From positions 54,887-118,886 of the IMG/VR virus record IMGVR_UViG_3300034111_000335: 64,000 nucleotides of DNA; one strand, given 5' to 3'. The notes beneath the pieces are model-generated. The model was not told the DNA's origin and did not search any database. It worked only from the letters and a program-made list of their open reading frames with translations. Both the position numbers and the translations under genes were made by a program. Source of the DNA: a virus. Numbering within the stretch: the first letter of the stretch is position 1; every line of letters starts with the position of its first letter. Below, one piece after another: positions 1 to 9,285 of the stretch.

Positions 1-2
1 TT

Positions 3-740
3 ATTCCTACTTTCATTGATCAGGCTTTACGCAAACTTCGTGTAATGGTATTGAAGCCTGAAGAAGCCGTACTTACTTTCTCTAATTATAAATCTGAATT
101 ACCCTGTGACTTTTCTTTGTTAGACTATGCTTTGATTTACGAAGCAGATGTACAATGGACTTCAGGTGTTAATTCTATGCAGGGATACTGGTGGCAGAAT
201 CTAGAATGTACTGGAGGTTGTGATGCAGGAGACTGTGTCAAGCAAGAAAACTATTACGAGACTATCAGTGTACCTACACCCGGTTTTAAGATTACTATGC
301 AACACCCTAAGATGCTTAGAGTGTATCATGGTTCTAAGACTATGTGTATTGAGGGTTGTGAAAACCTCAATGTGTCGTCAGCTGATGTATTACAAATTTA
401 TCCAAATAAAACAGTTAGTGCAACGTTTGAAACAGGTTGTGTTTTCCTTAGATATTACTCACGTCCAATGGACGATGATAACATACCTATGGTGCCAGAA
501 ATTCTTGAGGTTGAAGAGTATGTCAAGTCTTATCTTAAGTTTAAATTTTTTGAGCAGCTTTGGCATTCAGTAGTAGACGAAAGTCAACGTCAAGTAGAGT
601 CTAAGTTTCAGTACTACAGACAAGATCAATTAAATAAGTTACAGGCTGCTAATGGTTACTTGTTAACCTACACTAAACAGCAGATGGCTGATAACGTAGT
701 CCGTACTAAAAATCGCTTCACTAAGTTCCATATCTCTTAA
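3..740 (+). CDS. Partial virion protein, possible portal/tail ring or adaptor
   Basis: The frame is open to the left edge of the window: codons for I-P-T-F-I-D-Q-A-L-R precede the first ATG at 45. The gene therefore starts outside and is at least 245 residues long. The visible part has a Cys-containing segment (residues CTGGCDAGDC and CIEGC) and then a helical, Gln/Lys-rich C-terminus. It lies 5 bp upstream of the giant tail protein gene, with which it is surely co-transcribed. In crAss-like phages this place is usually held by a ring or tail-adaptor protein, so that role is inferred from position only. I recognise no catalytic motif. Confidence 0.6.
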   Translation: MPTFIDQALRKLRVMVLKPEEAVLTFSNYKSELPCDFSLLDYALIYEADVQWTSGVNSMQGYWWQNLECTGGCDAGDCVKQENYYETISVPTPGFKITMQHPKMLRVYHGSKTMCIEGCENLNVSSADVLQIYPNKTVSATFETGCVFLRYYSRPMDDDNIPMVPEILEVEEYVKSYLKFKFFEQLWHSVVDESQRQVESKFQYYRQDQLNKLQAANGYLLTYTKQQMADNVVRTKNRFTKFHIS

Positions 741-745
741 GTTTA

Positions 746-3700
746 ATGGATAACAAGATCAATCAGAATGTAGCAGGTTTAAACCTTGATTCGGTTAATT
801 ACCAGATCAAGGAGAACATGATTACGTTTGCTCTAAACGCAAACATTCAGTCTCATGATGGTAACTCTACCACATACACTAATGAACCTTCTAACCAAAT
901 CTGTTATGACTTTACAACTAGTTATCCTGGCTATAGAATAGTAGGCACACTTAATATTACAGAACAATCTAAGTTAATTGTATTCCTGGCTCATCCTGAT
1001 GGACGTTCCTTAATAGGTGAGATAACTAACTTAAGTAAAGATTGTACTAGTCTTATAGAAACAGAAAAAGATTGTGGATGTATTTCTGGAACTGTTGTTA
1101 CAAACGTAGTTACAGAAGATAGTTCTTGTTGTTTGTTTACTCCTTTAGTAGTCGACAACTGTTGTGACTGTACAGACTGCTATAGATATGATGTACAGGC
1201 TACAGACAACCAACCTTTTACAGTTGTATTTGTAGACTGTAATGGAGTAGAGACAAGTGAGACGTTTCCTTCAGGAATAGGAACTTTTAAAGCAAAACGA
1301 AATAGGTTTATTTTACCTGTTAATGTAGAGATTTTATATTCAGTTTTAGACTCTCAAGGAATATGTATTCCTAAAAGTGCTCCTTGTTGTTTGGGTTTAT
1401 CTCCAGACTTTCCTGTATACTCAGAATACAGAATAGATAACTGTGAGACTAAGGTTTACTTTATTGCTCGTAATATACAACCTCGTTATTTCTCATTAGA
1501 AGAACCTTATGGCAGAGATCAATGTGGAGATGCCATTGACTGTATTACAGACTCTTGTGAACGCTTAAAACTATTTCCAGACTTCTGCCAACCTGATATC
1601 TATCCTACTGCGGTAGACTCAGGAGGAACTTTAAAAGGTGGAGTATATTCTTTCTCTCTTGCTTACGCAGATGAGAATGGTAAAGAACTTACAGACTACG
1701 TAGATTTCTCTAACCCGATTCCAATCTTTGAGAGGGCTATTACTGAACAGACTGAATACGAAACCTCTCAGTCTATTAGAGTTTCTATAGATCACAGTAC
1801 AGCAATCTTTGATTACTTTAACTTAGTTGTAGCTGAGAACATTAACGAAGTAACTACATACCAGTTGGTAGGTACTTATAGAGTCAACCAATCTACCTAC
1901 AGAGATTCTTTGGTTTATACAGGAGATTACTCTTCTACTTTCTCTTCTATTGTTCCTTTGATTCGTAGTCCTCACTACGAGACTGCTGAGATTATTGAAA
2001 AGCAGAATGACATTCTGATGTTAGCTGACTTAGTAGAAACTCCTAAATACAACTTCCAACTATTAGCAAACCAGATTAAACTTCGTTGGGAAACAGTTAA
2101 GATGCCTGTAGATAATAAGTTTGACTTCTCTAATCCAGAGATTGCTTATTTCTTCCGCACTTATCAAAGAGATGAAGTTTATCCTTTTGGTATTAAGTTT
2201 AAACTAAAGAACGGAAAGTATACAGATGTATTCCACATTCCTGGTAGAGAAGTATTTGTAAACTCTAACGAAGAAGAATTACTTTACTCTTCTAGTAATC
2301 CTGATGCTTTTGGTACATCTAATGATTGCATTGTAACTACAGCACAACCTAGATGGAAAGTTTACAACACAGCTACTACAGGACTTACTCCTCCAAACAA
2401 TACTCCTTCTTTGCAGGAAGTTCAATACTCTTGTAAGATTACTGTTGAAACATCTGGAGAGTTTGCTTACTGGGAGTCCACTGAAACTTACCCTTGTTAT
2501 GAGGATGTTTGGGGAACCTTAGCAGGTAAAGCTATACGTCACCACAAGTTTCCTGAGAATGCTAAGTCTCACATCCACGCAGATGGAGATGACTTTATTT
2601 ATCCTATTGGAGTACGTATTTGGAATGAGTCTTTATTCGAAGGCATACTAGACCAAGAAACTGTATACGATCCCTTAAACACTTACGGTAATCACCAGAT
2701 TCCTGTGAAGGAACTTATCTGTGGTTACGAATTGGTAAGAGGTAATCGTGTAAATAACAAATCAGTTGTTGCTAAGGGACTTATCTATGACGTAGGAACT
2801 TTTATAAATGCTAAAACTCAAAAGTCTTACTACTATCCTAACTACCCCTATAACTCTTTAGAGGATGATCCATACATTAAATCTACTCCTGATTGGTATA
2901 ATAAAGCAGATAGAGGCATTGAGGAGGATCAGTACGGAATGGAATTGCATAAAGGATTCGATACAATTGGGTCTCGTTATACATTCCACTCCCCTGACAC
3001 ACACTTCCAGTATCCTAAGATTGGTACAGAACTTAAACTAGAAACTGTAGAATACGGTAAAGTACAAGGACACTTTGTTCCTGTATTAGATCACCCTAAA
3101 CATAAGTTTTTAACCTTAGCTGATTATAGTACTGCTGCAACACTCGCTAATGCATTAGCTCTGGCATTTGAAAGTGATACAGCCGTAGATACTACCGTTC
3201 CACCTCCTCCTGGAGTAAGTACAACTGTTAGTAATAAATCTAAAACAGATGCACTTTCTATTATAACTAACAACCAAGCGTTTATAGACTTAATAGAAAA
3301 GTTAATTCCTTTAGCAAACTTTGCTTATCAGTTTAACTCTGTTGGGGAATATAAAAGATTCTTACCGATTACTACAGTAGGTAATAGAAGAAGATTCTTA
3401 GACATTGGACTTTACGCTAATGATAAGATTGTAGAACTGAATGATGACAAACCTATTCATAACAGATTAAGAGAGACTTCTGTTTATCTTAAGACAAACG
3501 GATCTTTCTCTACAGAATATGCAAGTATCATAGATAATAGTCGCTATACTATTGGACAAAAAAACTTAGCAAAGGATCCAGAGCAGATAGTAGAATCTGA
3601 TACTAGAGCTTACTATGCTTCTATCAAGAGAGATTTTCCAAATCAGTATGGACAGATAGAAAACATTAGATACGTTTCTACTGGATATTCTTGTTCTGTA

Positions 3701-5827
3701 TACACAGATATCTCAGGAACACTTAAGATTAAAACTAAGTACTATCCTGCATTCGGTGGAGACACTTACATTAATAAGTTTGCACTTAAGCGTAAGCACT
3801 CTTTCTTTACTCGTAACTTAGCTAACTTACCAGCTAAAGTAGATAATGTTCCTTTTGATTATTGGCTGTATCCTAACTTAGGATATCCTACTTACTACAT
3901 TGGAGAGTCTCCTGAAGATTTAAGTTCAGCAGCAACCGAAGCTTTAATAGCTGGGGTTGCAGCAGCTGCGGCTGCGGCATTAGCTGCAGGAGTTGTTACA
4001 GGAGCTTTAGTAGCAGGCGGTGTTTTAAATGCTGCTCTTACAGGAGTATTAGCTTCAATCTACAGTTTGTTTGTAAAGAAGAATAACTTAGATGCAGATC
4101 CTCAACCTTTCTTCTATCAGAAAGGATTTTTCTACACAGCTTCTTATGGTATTCCAGTATTCTATGTAGAGTCTGACATTAACGTAGACTTACGTCATGG
4201 AAGAAATGAATTAGAAGAAAACTTCTATCCTAACGTAGGAGATGGTATTCCTGATGACTGGTTGCATGAAGTAAACGTACCTATCAAGTTTGATAATTTT
4301 TATAGTTACAATGCTACTTACTCTGCACAGAACTTAAGTCCTAACTTTCCATATAGATTAAAGTACCCTAAATTAGAGTGTTTGTCTATTCACCATAATC
4401 GTGTAATTTACTCTGATCCTGCAAACTCCTCTAACTATCTTTCAGATGCTTGGAGAGTATTCCGTCCAGGTAATTTCTATGACTTCCCTAAGCAAGGAGG
4501 ACGCTTAATAGATCTAAATGCAGGAGAGAACGAAAGAGTATATGCTAGGTTTGAAAATACTACTAAGGTTTACAACTCTCGTATTACTTTAAGTACTACT
4601 TCTCCTTATCAGTTGGAGATTGGTAATGCAGAGATGTTCAAACAAAAACCTGTAGAACTTTCTAAAACAGATCTAGGTTACATAGGAACTCAACACAAAG
4701 CTTACGTTAAGTGTGAGTATGGAACATTCTGGGTAGATGCTAAACGTGGGCATATTTATCAGTTAACAAGTGAAGGCTTTAACGAGATTAAGACTGAAAA
4801 TAACTTTAACTGGTTTAAGCAAAACCTACCCTTCCAGATTCTTAAAGACATTCCTAATGCAGACATTGACAATCCTCCTATTGGATTAGGTATTGTAATG
4901 GGATGGGATGAAAGATACGAGAGAGTATTTATTACTAAGTTAGACTATAGAGTTAAGCCTGAGTACAGACCTGGTAACTCATCATTTATCAAATACATTA
5001 CAGACACATCTGATAGCAACTATCGTAAGTATGTTTTGGATAGTGGAAGTATTGAAGTAGAGATTACTTTTGGTGATCCAGCATTCTTCGAGAATAAGTC
5101 TTGGACAGTAGCTTACTCACCTAAGTTGAAAAACTTTATTTCTTTCTATTCTTTCCTTCCTAACTTCTTTGTTCCCCAATTAGGGCACTTCCAAACTATA
5201 ATCAATACTTCTACAGGAGCATCTACTTGGAATCATAACTTATCTCTTTACAGTTATCAGACTTATTACAATATACTCTATCCTTATATAATCGAGTATA
5301 ATGTAAACTCTTTCCCACAAGTATCTACAATCAACTCTGTTACTTTGATGCAGGACATTCAAGAGTACTATTCTGATTACGAGTACTATTCTTTGTCTAC
5401 TGCTAACAAGAAGAACTTAGCAAACTTTACTAAGGCTATCATCTACAACAAAGAACAGTCTTCTGGTATCATTAAGTTGATTCCTGAAGAGTTTGGTAAC
5501 ACAAGACAGAAGATTACCTATCCTAGAATGACAGCAACAGGCATAGAAGCTCTTATCTCTCGTAGAGAACACTTGTATACCTTTAATGGATTTTGGAACG
5601 TTGCAGCTCAAGGAAATGGTCAACCTCTATGGTCGACTCAGTGGAGTGACTTAGTTACTCAGTACCCTATAGACAAAGTACCTAATACTAAGAGTGTAAG
5701 ACCTGTGTCTGTATCTTATCAGAAGTCTAAGATTAAGTCTGACTTTGCTAAAGTCAGACTGATTCAGGATCAATACTCTAGATTTAAGTTTATTAACACC
5801 ATTCAAATAACCCAAACCAACCCATAA
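746..5827 (+). CDS. Giant tail 'muzzle/stabilization'-type virion protein (1,693 aa)
   Basis: This is a very large beta-rich, Tyr/Asn/Pro-rich protein. Its size, composition and position (after a ring-like gene, before small virion genes and the cargo block) match the protein annotated as stabilization or muzzle protein in crAss-like phages. Two features stand out. Residues about 100-281 hold 18 cysteines, including CC and CxC clusters at 110-112, 128-129, 139-145 and 214-215. Residues about 1062-1106 form an unbroken Ala/Gly/Val/Leu hydrophobic stretch in an otherwise polar protein. The ATG at 746 follows the previous stop by 5 bp. The structural role is inferred from context; the composition is seen directly. 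Confidence 0.7.
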   Translation: MDNKINQNVAGLNLDSVNYQIKENMITFALNANIQSHDGNSTTYTNEPSNQICYDFTTSYPGYRIVGTLNITEQSKLIVFLAHPDGRSLIGEITNLSKDCTSLIETEKDCGCISGTVVTNVVTEDSSCCLFTPLVVDNCCDCTDCYRYDVQATDNQPFTVVFVDCNGVETSETFPSGIGTFKAKRNRFILPVNVEILYSVLDSQGICIPKSAPCCLGLSPDFPVYSEYRIDNCETKVYFIARNIQPRYFSLEEPYGRDQCGDAIDCITDSCERLKLFPDFCQPDIYPTAVDSGGTLKGGVYSFSLAYADENGKELTDYVDFSNPIPIFERAITEQTEYETSQSIRVSIDHSTAIFDYFNLVVAENINEVTTYQLVGTYRVNQSTYRDSLVYTGDYSSTFSSIVPLIRSPHYETAEIIEKQNDILMLADLVETPKYNFQLLANQIKLRWETVKMPVDNKFDFSNPEIAYFFRTYQRDEVYPFGIKFKLKNGKYTDVFHIPGREVFVNSNEEELLYSSSNPDAFGTSNDCIVTTAQPRWKVYNTATTGLTPPNNTPSLQEVQYSCKITVETSGEFAYWESTETYPCYEDVWGTLAGKAIRHHKFPENAKSHIHADGDDFIYPIGVRIWNESLFEGILDQETVYDPLNTYGNHQIPVKELICGYELVRGNRVNNKSVVAKGLIYDVGTFINAKTQKSYYYPNYPYNSLEDDPYIKSTPDWYNKADRGIEEDQYGMELHKGFDTIGSRYTFHSPDTHFQYPKIGTELKLETVEYGKVQGHFVPVLDHPKHKFLTLADYSTAATLANALALAFESDTAVDTTVPPPPGVSTTVSNKSKTDALSIITNNQAFIDLIEKLIPLANFAYQFNSVGEYKRFLPITTVGNRRRFLDIGLYANDKIVELNDDKPIHNRLRETSVYLKTNGSFSTEYASIIDNSRYTIGQKNLAKDPEQIVESDTRAYYASIKRDFPNQYGQIENIRYVSTGYSCSVYTDISGTLKIKTKYYPAFGGDTYINKFALKRKHSFFTRNLANLPAKVDNVPFDYWLYPNLGYPTYYIGESPEDLSSAATEALIAGVAAAAAAALAAGVVTGALVAGGVLNAALTGVLASIYSLFVKKNNLDADPQPFFYQKGFFYTASYGIPVFYVESDINVDLRHGRNELEENFYPNVGDGIPDDWLHEVNVPIKFDNFYSYNATYSAQNLSPNFPYRLKYPKLECLSIHHNRVIYSDPANSSNYLSDAWRVFRPGNFYDFPKQGGRLIDLNAGENERVYARFENTTKVYNSRITLSTTSPYQLEIGNAEMFKQKPVELSKTDLGYIGTQHKAYVKCEYGTFWVDAKRGHIYQLTSEGFNEIKTENNFNWFKQNLPFQILKDIPNADIDNPPIGLGIVMGWDERYERVFITKLDYRVKPEYRPGNSSFIKYITDTSDSNYRKYVLDSGSIEVEITFGDPAFFENKSWTVAYSPKLKNFISFYSFLPNFFVPQLGHFQTIINTSTGASTWNHNLSLYSYQTYYNILYPYIIEYNVNSFPQVSTINSVTLMQDIQEYYSDYEYYSLSTANKKNLANFTKAIIYNKEQSSGIIKLIPEEFGNTRQKITYPRMTATGIEALISRREHLYTFNGFWNVAAQGNGQPLWSTQWSDLVTQYPIDKVPNTKSVRPVSVSYQKSKIKSDFAKVRLIQDQYSRFKFINTIQITQTNP

Positions 5828-5831
5828 TATC

Positions 5832-6212
5832 ATGAAAGAAAAAGAACTCTTTACAACAGTTAAACCCGAAATAGTACTGGGACAGTTATTTCAGTCTAGG
5901 GACATCATTCACTTAGCTCACTTACAAACAACTTCGTTTAGTGAGCACAAAGCTTTAGACGGTTACTACTCAGAAGTAATTGGTCTATTAGATGATTTAG
6001 TAGAAGCATACTTCGGAACTATTGGAAAACGCTTAAACTTTAAAATTCCTGGATCAGAGTATATGAATGCTAAAGCTCATCTTACTTACATGAAAGATTA
6101 TGTAATGAAGCATCGTAACGTATTTGGAAACGAAAACACCCACCTACAAAACATCGTAGATGAGATCATTGCTTTGATTACTTCTACCTTATATCAATTG
6201 ACACTAAACTAA
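5832..6212 (+). CDS. Small helical virion-block protein (DUF5856-like)
   Basis: A 126-residue protein predicted to be almost all alpha-helical. The central pattern 'RDIIHLAHLQTTSFSEHKAL' followed by 'LVEAYFG' is one I associate with a widespread phage family of unknown function with a ferritin-like helical bundle (DUF5856-like); that link is from memory. Its conserved His/Glu residues could bind metal, but this is not shown. It starts 4 bp after the giant tail gene and is followed 8 bp later by the next gene, so it belongs to the late virion operon. Confidence 0.6.
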   Translation: MKEKELFTTVKPEIVLGQLFQSRDIIHLAHLQTTSFSEHKALDGYYSEVIGLLDDLVEAYFGTIGKRLNFKIPGSEYMNAKAHLTYMKDYVMKHRNVFGNENTHLQNIVDEIIALITSTLYQLTLN

Positions 6213-6220
6213 ATAACTAT

Positions 6221-7114
6221 ATGAACCGTTTAAAGAAATCTTACTCTACTTGCATGAGTTGCGGAGGTAAGAAAATGAAATCAGGAGGTAACTGGATCAA
6301 GAGTGCTATTAAAAAGCCAGGATCTTTTACTGCACAAGCTAAGAATGCTGGTATGTCTGTACCTGCATTCCGTAATAAAGTACTTAGCAATAAGAACGCT
6401 TACTCTGCTACTACTGTAAAGAGAGCGAACCTAGCTAAGACTCTTGCAGGAATGCGTAAAGGAGAAGATGGTATGATTACACGTAAAGGAACAAAGGATG
6501 TAATAAAGTATGCTTCACGTGTAGAGCCTAGAGGTATTACTACTGAGTCTTCTATGGGTATGCCTGTTGCTCCTACTCCAATTGAAAGTCCAGCAAACTG
6601 GTATAACGAAAGTACTTGGGATAAAGCACAAGCTGAAAATGCAGCTCGTCCTGTAGCTAATACTCCAGTATCTTCAGATAATCCTTCTCCGTTAGTTAAA
6701 GGAGGAACAGAAAAAGTTAGAGCATACCAAGAAATGCTTCGTAGTTATGGCTACGATATTAAAGCAGATGGTGCTTGGGGTCCTAAAACACAAGCCGCAT
6801 ACGAATCTTATATTAAAGCAAAGGCTTCAGGTACAGCTAAACCTGCAGCTGTGACTCCTGCTAAAACAACTAGTAAAGCTTCTTCTGAGACTTGGAACTA
6901 TACTCCAGAACAGTGGGATAAATCTATGGCAGAAAACAAAGCAAGAGAAGCAGCACAGAGTATGAAGTCGTTTAACACAACTGTAAATACTGTTGTTGAG
7001 CCTGCATACGTTAATAAAGCAATTAGTAACTCAGGTAAGTATAAGGCATCTAAAGCAGCTAATGCTAAAAAGTACGTAATGAATAAACTTGACAAGTTTA
7101 ATAAAAAGCCATAA
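6221..7114 (+). CDS. Virion protein with peptidoglycan-binding domain
   Basis: 297 residues. Residues about 163-200 match the PG_binding_1 repeat: the pattern V.AYQEML...GYDIKADG.WGPKTQAAYE has the characteristic 'DG.WGPKT' turn. The first 80 residues are basic with a CxxCGGKK start and an 'AIKKPGSF...' segment of a kind common at the N-terminus of phage virion proteins. Two similar Trp-containing segments flank the domain, about residues 127-145 (W..STWDKAQAENAAR) and 226-243 (W.YTPEQWDKSMAENKAR). No lytic domain is visible, so it probably binds cell wall rather than cutting it. Its stop overlaps the next ATG (TAATG). Confidence 0.7.
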   Translation: MNRLKKSYSTCMSCGGKKMKSGGNWIKSAIKKPGSFTAQAKNAGMSVPAFRNKVLSNKNAYSATTVKRANLAKTLAGMRKGEDGMITRKGTKDVIKYASRVEPRGITTESSMGMPVAPTPIESPANWYNESTWDKAQAENAARPVANTPVSSDNPSPLVKGGTEKVRAYQEMLRSYGYDIKADGAWGPKTQAAYESYIKAKASGTAKPAAVTPAKTTSKASSETWNYTPEQWDKSMAENKAREAAQSMKSFNTTVNTVVEPAYVNKAISNSGKYKASKAANAKKYVMNKLDKFNKKP

Positions 7115-8544
7115 TGTTTGTCCCAGGAGTAAATGGTTCTGTAATTCCTAGTGTGTCCTCAGGCTCTAAGCTTAAGAGTGCATATAAGAATTCCAAAAAA
7201 CGTAAGATGCCTAATGGGGGATGGGCTAACTGGACTCCTAATACAGGAAAGCCTTACTTAAGAACTAGTCCTGCAGGTAATGCTGGTTACTCTGATAATA
7301 CTAAAGTAATTACTCAAAATACAAACGTTACTGCAGCTAATAGAAAAGCAGCAGAAGCTGCAGAGTACGCTAAACGTGTGGGTAGTATTAGTCAGGGTAA
7401 AGTTAAATCAAATTATGAGAAAGCGAAGGAAGCTACTTCTTTTGTAGCTCAAGCAGAGCAACGTAATGGTTCTGCATCCCCATTAGACTATGTATTAGAT
7501 GTTGTAAATCCTGTCAATTATGTTACTAATGCTATTGATTTAGTCGGTAATACAGGATCTGCGGTTGTTAATGCTTCTCAAGGCAATTTTGCACAAGCAG
7601 GTAGTGATTTATTAGGTGCAGGATTAAATGCACTTGACGTTGTGCCTTTAACCAGAGGATTAGGAAAAGTAGCAAAGCCTGCAATTAAGAATGCTGCAAG
7701 GCCTTTTTTAAACTATGCAGACGATATAGTACAAACCTCTAAAATTGCAGGTAAACCTGCACTACCTACTTATAAGAACGTATACAGAGCAGAGCATGCA
7801 AACTTTAATACTATGGCAAAACCTGACGATCTTACGGGTAGGTGGGCACTAGATAATCCTAAAGACGCAGAGTTTTATGTGAGAAACTTAAAAACTCCTA
7901 GAGGAGATTCTTATACTACAAGTAATTATTTTAAAGGAGAAGTAGAGCCTGTAAGAATAATGAGGGATAGACTTCCTGAGTATAAAATGAAACAACAATT
8001 TGCGGAAGGTATGCCAGAGGAAGCACGAATTATGAGTATGGGTAGAGGTAAGTTGACTGATAAAGAACTTGCTAGTGTTTTAGGTGACGATGCTGCTGAT
8101 AGAATGCGGAAGGGTATCCTAACAGAAATGGATTACAACACTATGTCTACTGCTCCTTTTATGTACAATACAACAGAGGGTATACTTGATGCAAACAGAA
8201 TGAATCAACTACGTAAGGGTGAAAATACTTTTTTAGGTCGGGGAAAAACTAACTTGTTTCCAGATCAAAAGCAAGCTATTGACTATATAAGTAATCAGTC
8301 AAAAGGACAAAAAAATAGTTCTTTAATTAGTAAATACCTACCTTTTAGTACTTATAAAAACGGAGGAGAAGTAGAAGATGATGATGATAAGGAAATGGTT
8401 GATGGAGTAGCAAGTATTCTTCGGAGAGTTAAGGACCCTAAGAACAGATTACAACTAGCTAATCAATTATCTAAACAGTTTAACAGAGAAAATGTAAAGT
8501 ATAATTTACCTTCCTTTTTAAATAAATCAAAAGTAAAGAAATGA
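7114..8544 (+). CDS. Polymorphic-toxin-like virion protein, possible ADP-ribosyltransferase fold
   Basis: 476 residues. A basic N-terminus is followed by a Gly/Ala/Val-rich hydrophobic region (about residues 127-180, 'VVNPVNYVTNAIDLVG...ALDVVPLTRG'). That region resembles the pre-toxin linkers seen before C-terminal toxin domains. Next comes 'NVYRAEHANF...LTGRWALDNPKDAEFYVRNL', reminiscent of the R...GRW(F/A)..(D/N)P..A..Y pattern of ADP-ribosyltransferase-like domains. A Lys-rich tail follows. The gene starts in the previous stop (TAATG) and its TGA overlaps the next ATG. In the virion block it could be an ejected effector or just a structural protein. The domain call is tentative because catalytic residues cannot be assigned with certainty. 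Confidence 0.5.
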   Translation: MFVPGVNGSVIPSVSSGSKLKSAYKNSKKRKMPNGGWANWTPNTGKPYLRTSPAGNAGYSDNTKVITQNTNVTAANRKAAEAAEYAKRVGSISQGKVKSNYEKAKEATSFVAQAEQRNGSASPLDYVLDVVNPVNYVTNAIDLVGNTGSAVVNASQGNFAQAGSDLLGAGLNALDVVPLTRGLGKVAKPAIKNAARPFLNYADDIVQTSKIAGKPALPTYKNVYRAEHANFNTMAKPDDLTGRWALDNPKDAEFYVRNLKTPRGDSYTTSNYFKGEVEPVRIMRDRLPEYKMKQQFAEGMPEEARIMSMGRGKLTDKELASVLGDDAADRMRKGILTEMDYNTMSTAPFMYNTTEGILDANRMNQLRKGENTFLGRGKTNLFPDQKQAIDYISNQSKGQKNSSLISKYLPFSTYKNGGEVEDDDDKEMVDGVASILRRVKDPKNRLQLANQLSKQFNRENVKYNLPSFLNKSKVKK

Positions 8545-8990
8545 AACAGATGATAAAACGCAAAGATGGATCTTACTCACAACGTGGTTTGTGGGATAAC
8601 ATCCGTGCTAACAAAGGATCTGGTAAGAAGCCTACAAAAGAAATGCTTAAGCAAGAGACTAAGATTAAAAAAGAAAGTCGCTTAAAGAAAGCATACATGG
8701 CTAAGGGAGGAAACATTGCTAAGACTACTAAAGGTCCAGGAGCAAACTATCGTCCTACTAAATCAGGAGCAGGTATGACTCAGAAAGGTGTAATGGCTTA
8801 TCGTAGAGCAAACCCTGGATCTAAACTAAGCACTGCTGTTACAGGTAATGTAAAGGCTGGTAGCAAAGCAGCCAATCGTAGAAAGTCTTATTGTGCTAGA
8901 TCATTAGGTCAGTTACGTAGATCTAAACAGTCTACACAGAATGATCCTAATAGCAGAATCAGACAAGCACGTAGACGTTGGAAGTGCTAA
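8541..8990 (+). CDS. Basic conserved virion-associated protein (DUF6321-like)
   Basis: 149 residues, strongly basic. The segment 'GLWDNIRANKGSGKKPTKEML' and the C-terminal half 'AYRRANPGSKLSTAVTG...GSKAANRRKSYCAR...RQARRRWKC' are signatures I recall from a protein found in many unrelated tailed phages (DUF6321-like). Its function is unknown to me. The charge and the context suggest nucleic-acid contact inside the particle, which is inference. The ATG overlaps the upstream TGA by 4 bases (ATGA), indicating translational coupling. Confidence 0.7.
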   Translation: MKQMIKRKDGSYSQRGLWDNIRANKGSGKKPTKEMLKQETKIKKESRLKKAYMAKGGNIAKTTKGPGANYRPTKSGAGMTQKGVMAYRRANPGSKLSTAVTGNVKAGSKAANRRKSYCARSLGQLRRSKQSTQNDPNSRIRQARRRWKC

Positions 8991-9025
8991 GAACTAAATA
9001 AACTAAATAAACTAAAACTAAATAT

Positions 9026-9181
9026 ATGGCCGCTAAAGCATCTAAATCAAAATCAACTTCTACTGCTTCTAAGTTTAAAGTTAAACCGAAAGTAAGAAGG
9101 AAGGGAGTAGTAGCAAAAACTAAAGCTTCAAAGTTAAAGTCTAGTAAGAACTACTTAAAGAAATCAAGAGGTCAGGGGTAA
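9026..9181 (+). CDS. 51-residue Lys/Ser-rich basic protein
   Basis: An ATG at 9026 opens 51 codons ending in TAA at 9179-9181. The product is about one-third lysine/arginine with many Ser/Thr/Ala, like a histone H1 or protamine tail, with no hydrophobic core. It is preceded by an A-rich leader with repeated AACTAAATA units rather than a Shine-Dalgarno. It is the last gene of its operon: its stop codon lies inside the stem of the terminator hairpin. A DNA-condensing or virion-packed role is inference from charge and from its equally basic neighbour. Confidence 0.6.
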   Translation: MAAKASKSKSTSTASKFKVKPKVRRKGVVAKTKASKLKSSKNYLKKSRGQG

Positions 9182-9203
9182 GCAATTACCCCTTGCTTTT
9201 TTT
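9175..9203 (+). terminator. Strong intrinsic terminator of the first virion operon
   Basis: A perfect 7-bp stem, GGGGTAA (9175-9181) with TTACCCC (9186-9192), is closed by a GCAA tetraloop and followed by TTGC and a run of eight T. The stop codon of the 51-residue gene is inside the left stem arm. Confidence 0.9.
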
Positions 9204-9222
9204 TATTAATCTTGTATATTTG
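9193..9222 (+). promoter_or_regulatory. Bacteroidota-type promoter of the cargo operon
   Basis: TATATTTG at 9215-9222 matches the Bacteroidota -7 consensus TAnnTTTG. A TTG lies 22 bp upstream at 9193, fitting the -33 element. It lies immediately after the terminator and about 64 bp ahead of the 824-residue gene. The same 22-bp arrangement recurs at 34900-34929. Confidence 0.65.
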
Positions 9223-9285
9223 TATAACTAGCTTATTCTCAAGCACTTATTAACATACTAAGTTAATAACATTAATCATTAAAAC

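Noticed and set aside
220-573. Open frame overlapping the first gene, and many other long frames antisense to the giant genes (for example 24718-25140, 12831-13190, 18999-19315 regions)
   Set aside because: They lie wholly inside strongly supported genes, lack leaders or coupling to neighbours and have compositions typical of shadow frames.
8990-9025. ACTAAA/AACTAAATA repeats considered as CRISPR, iterons or origin
   Set aside because: Units are short, irregular and without spacers, and lie directly before start codons, so they are better explained as A-rich translation leaders.
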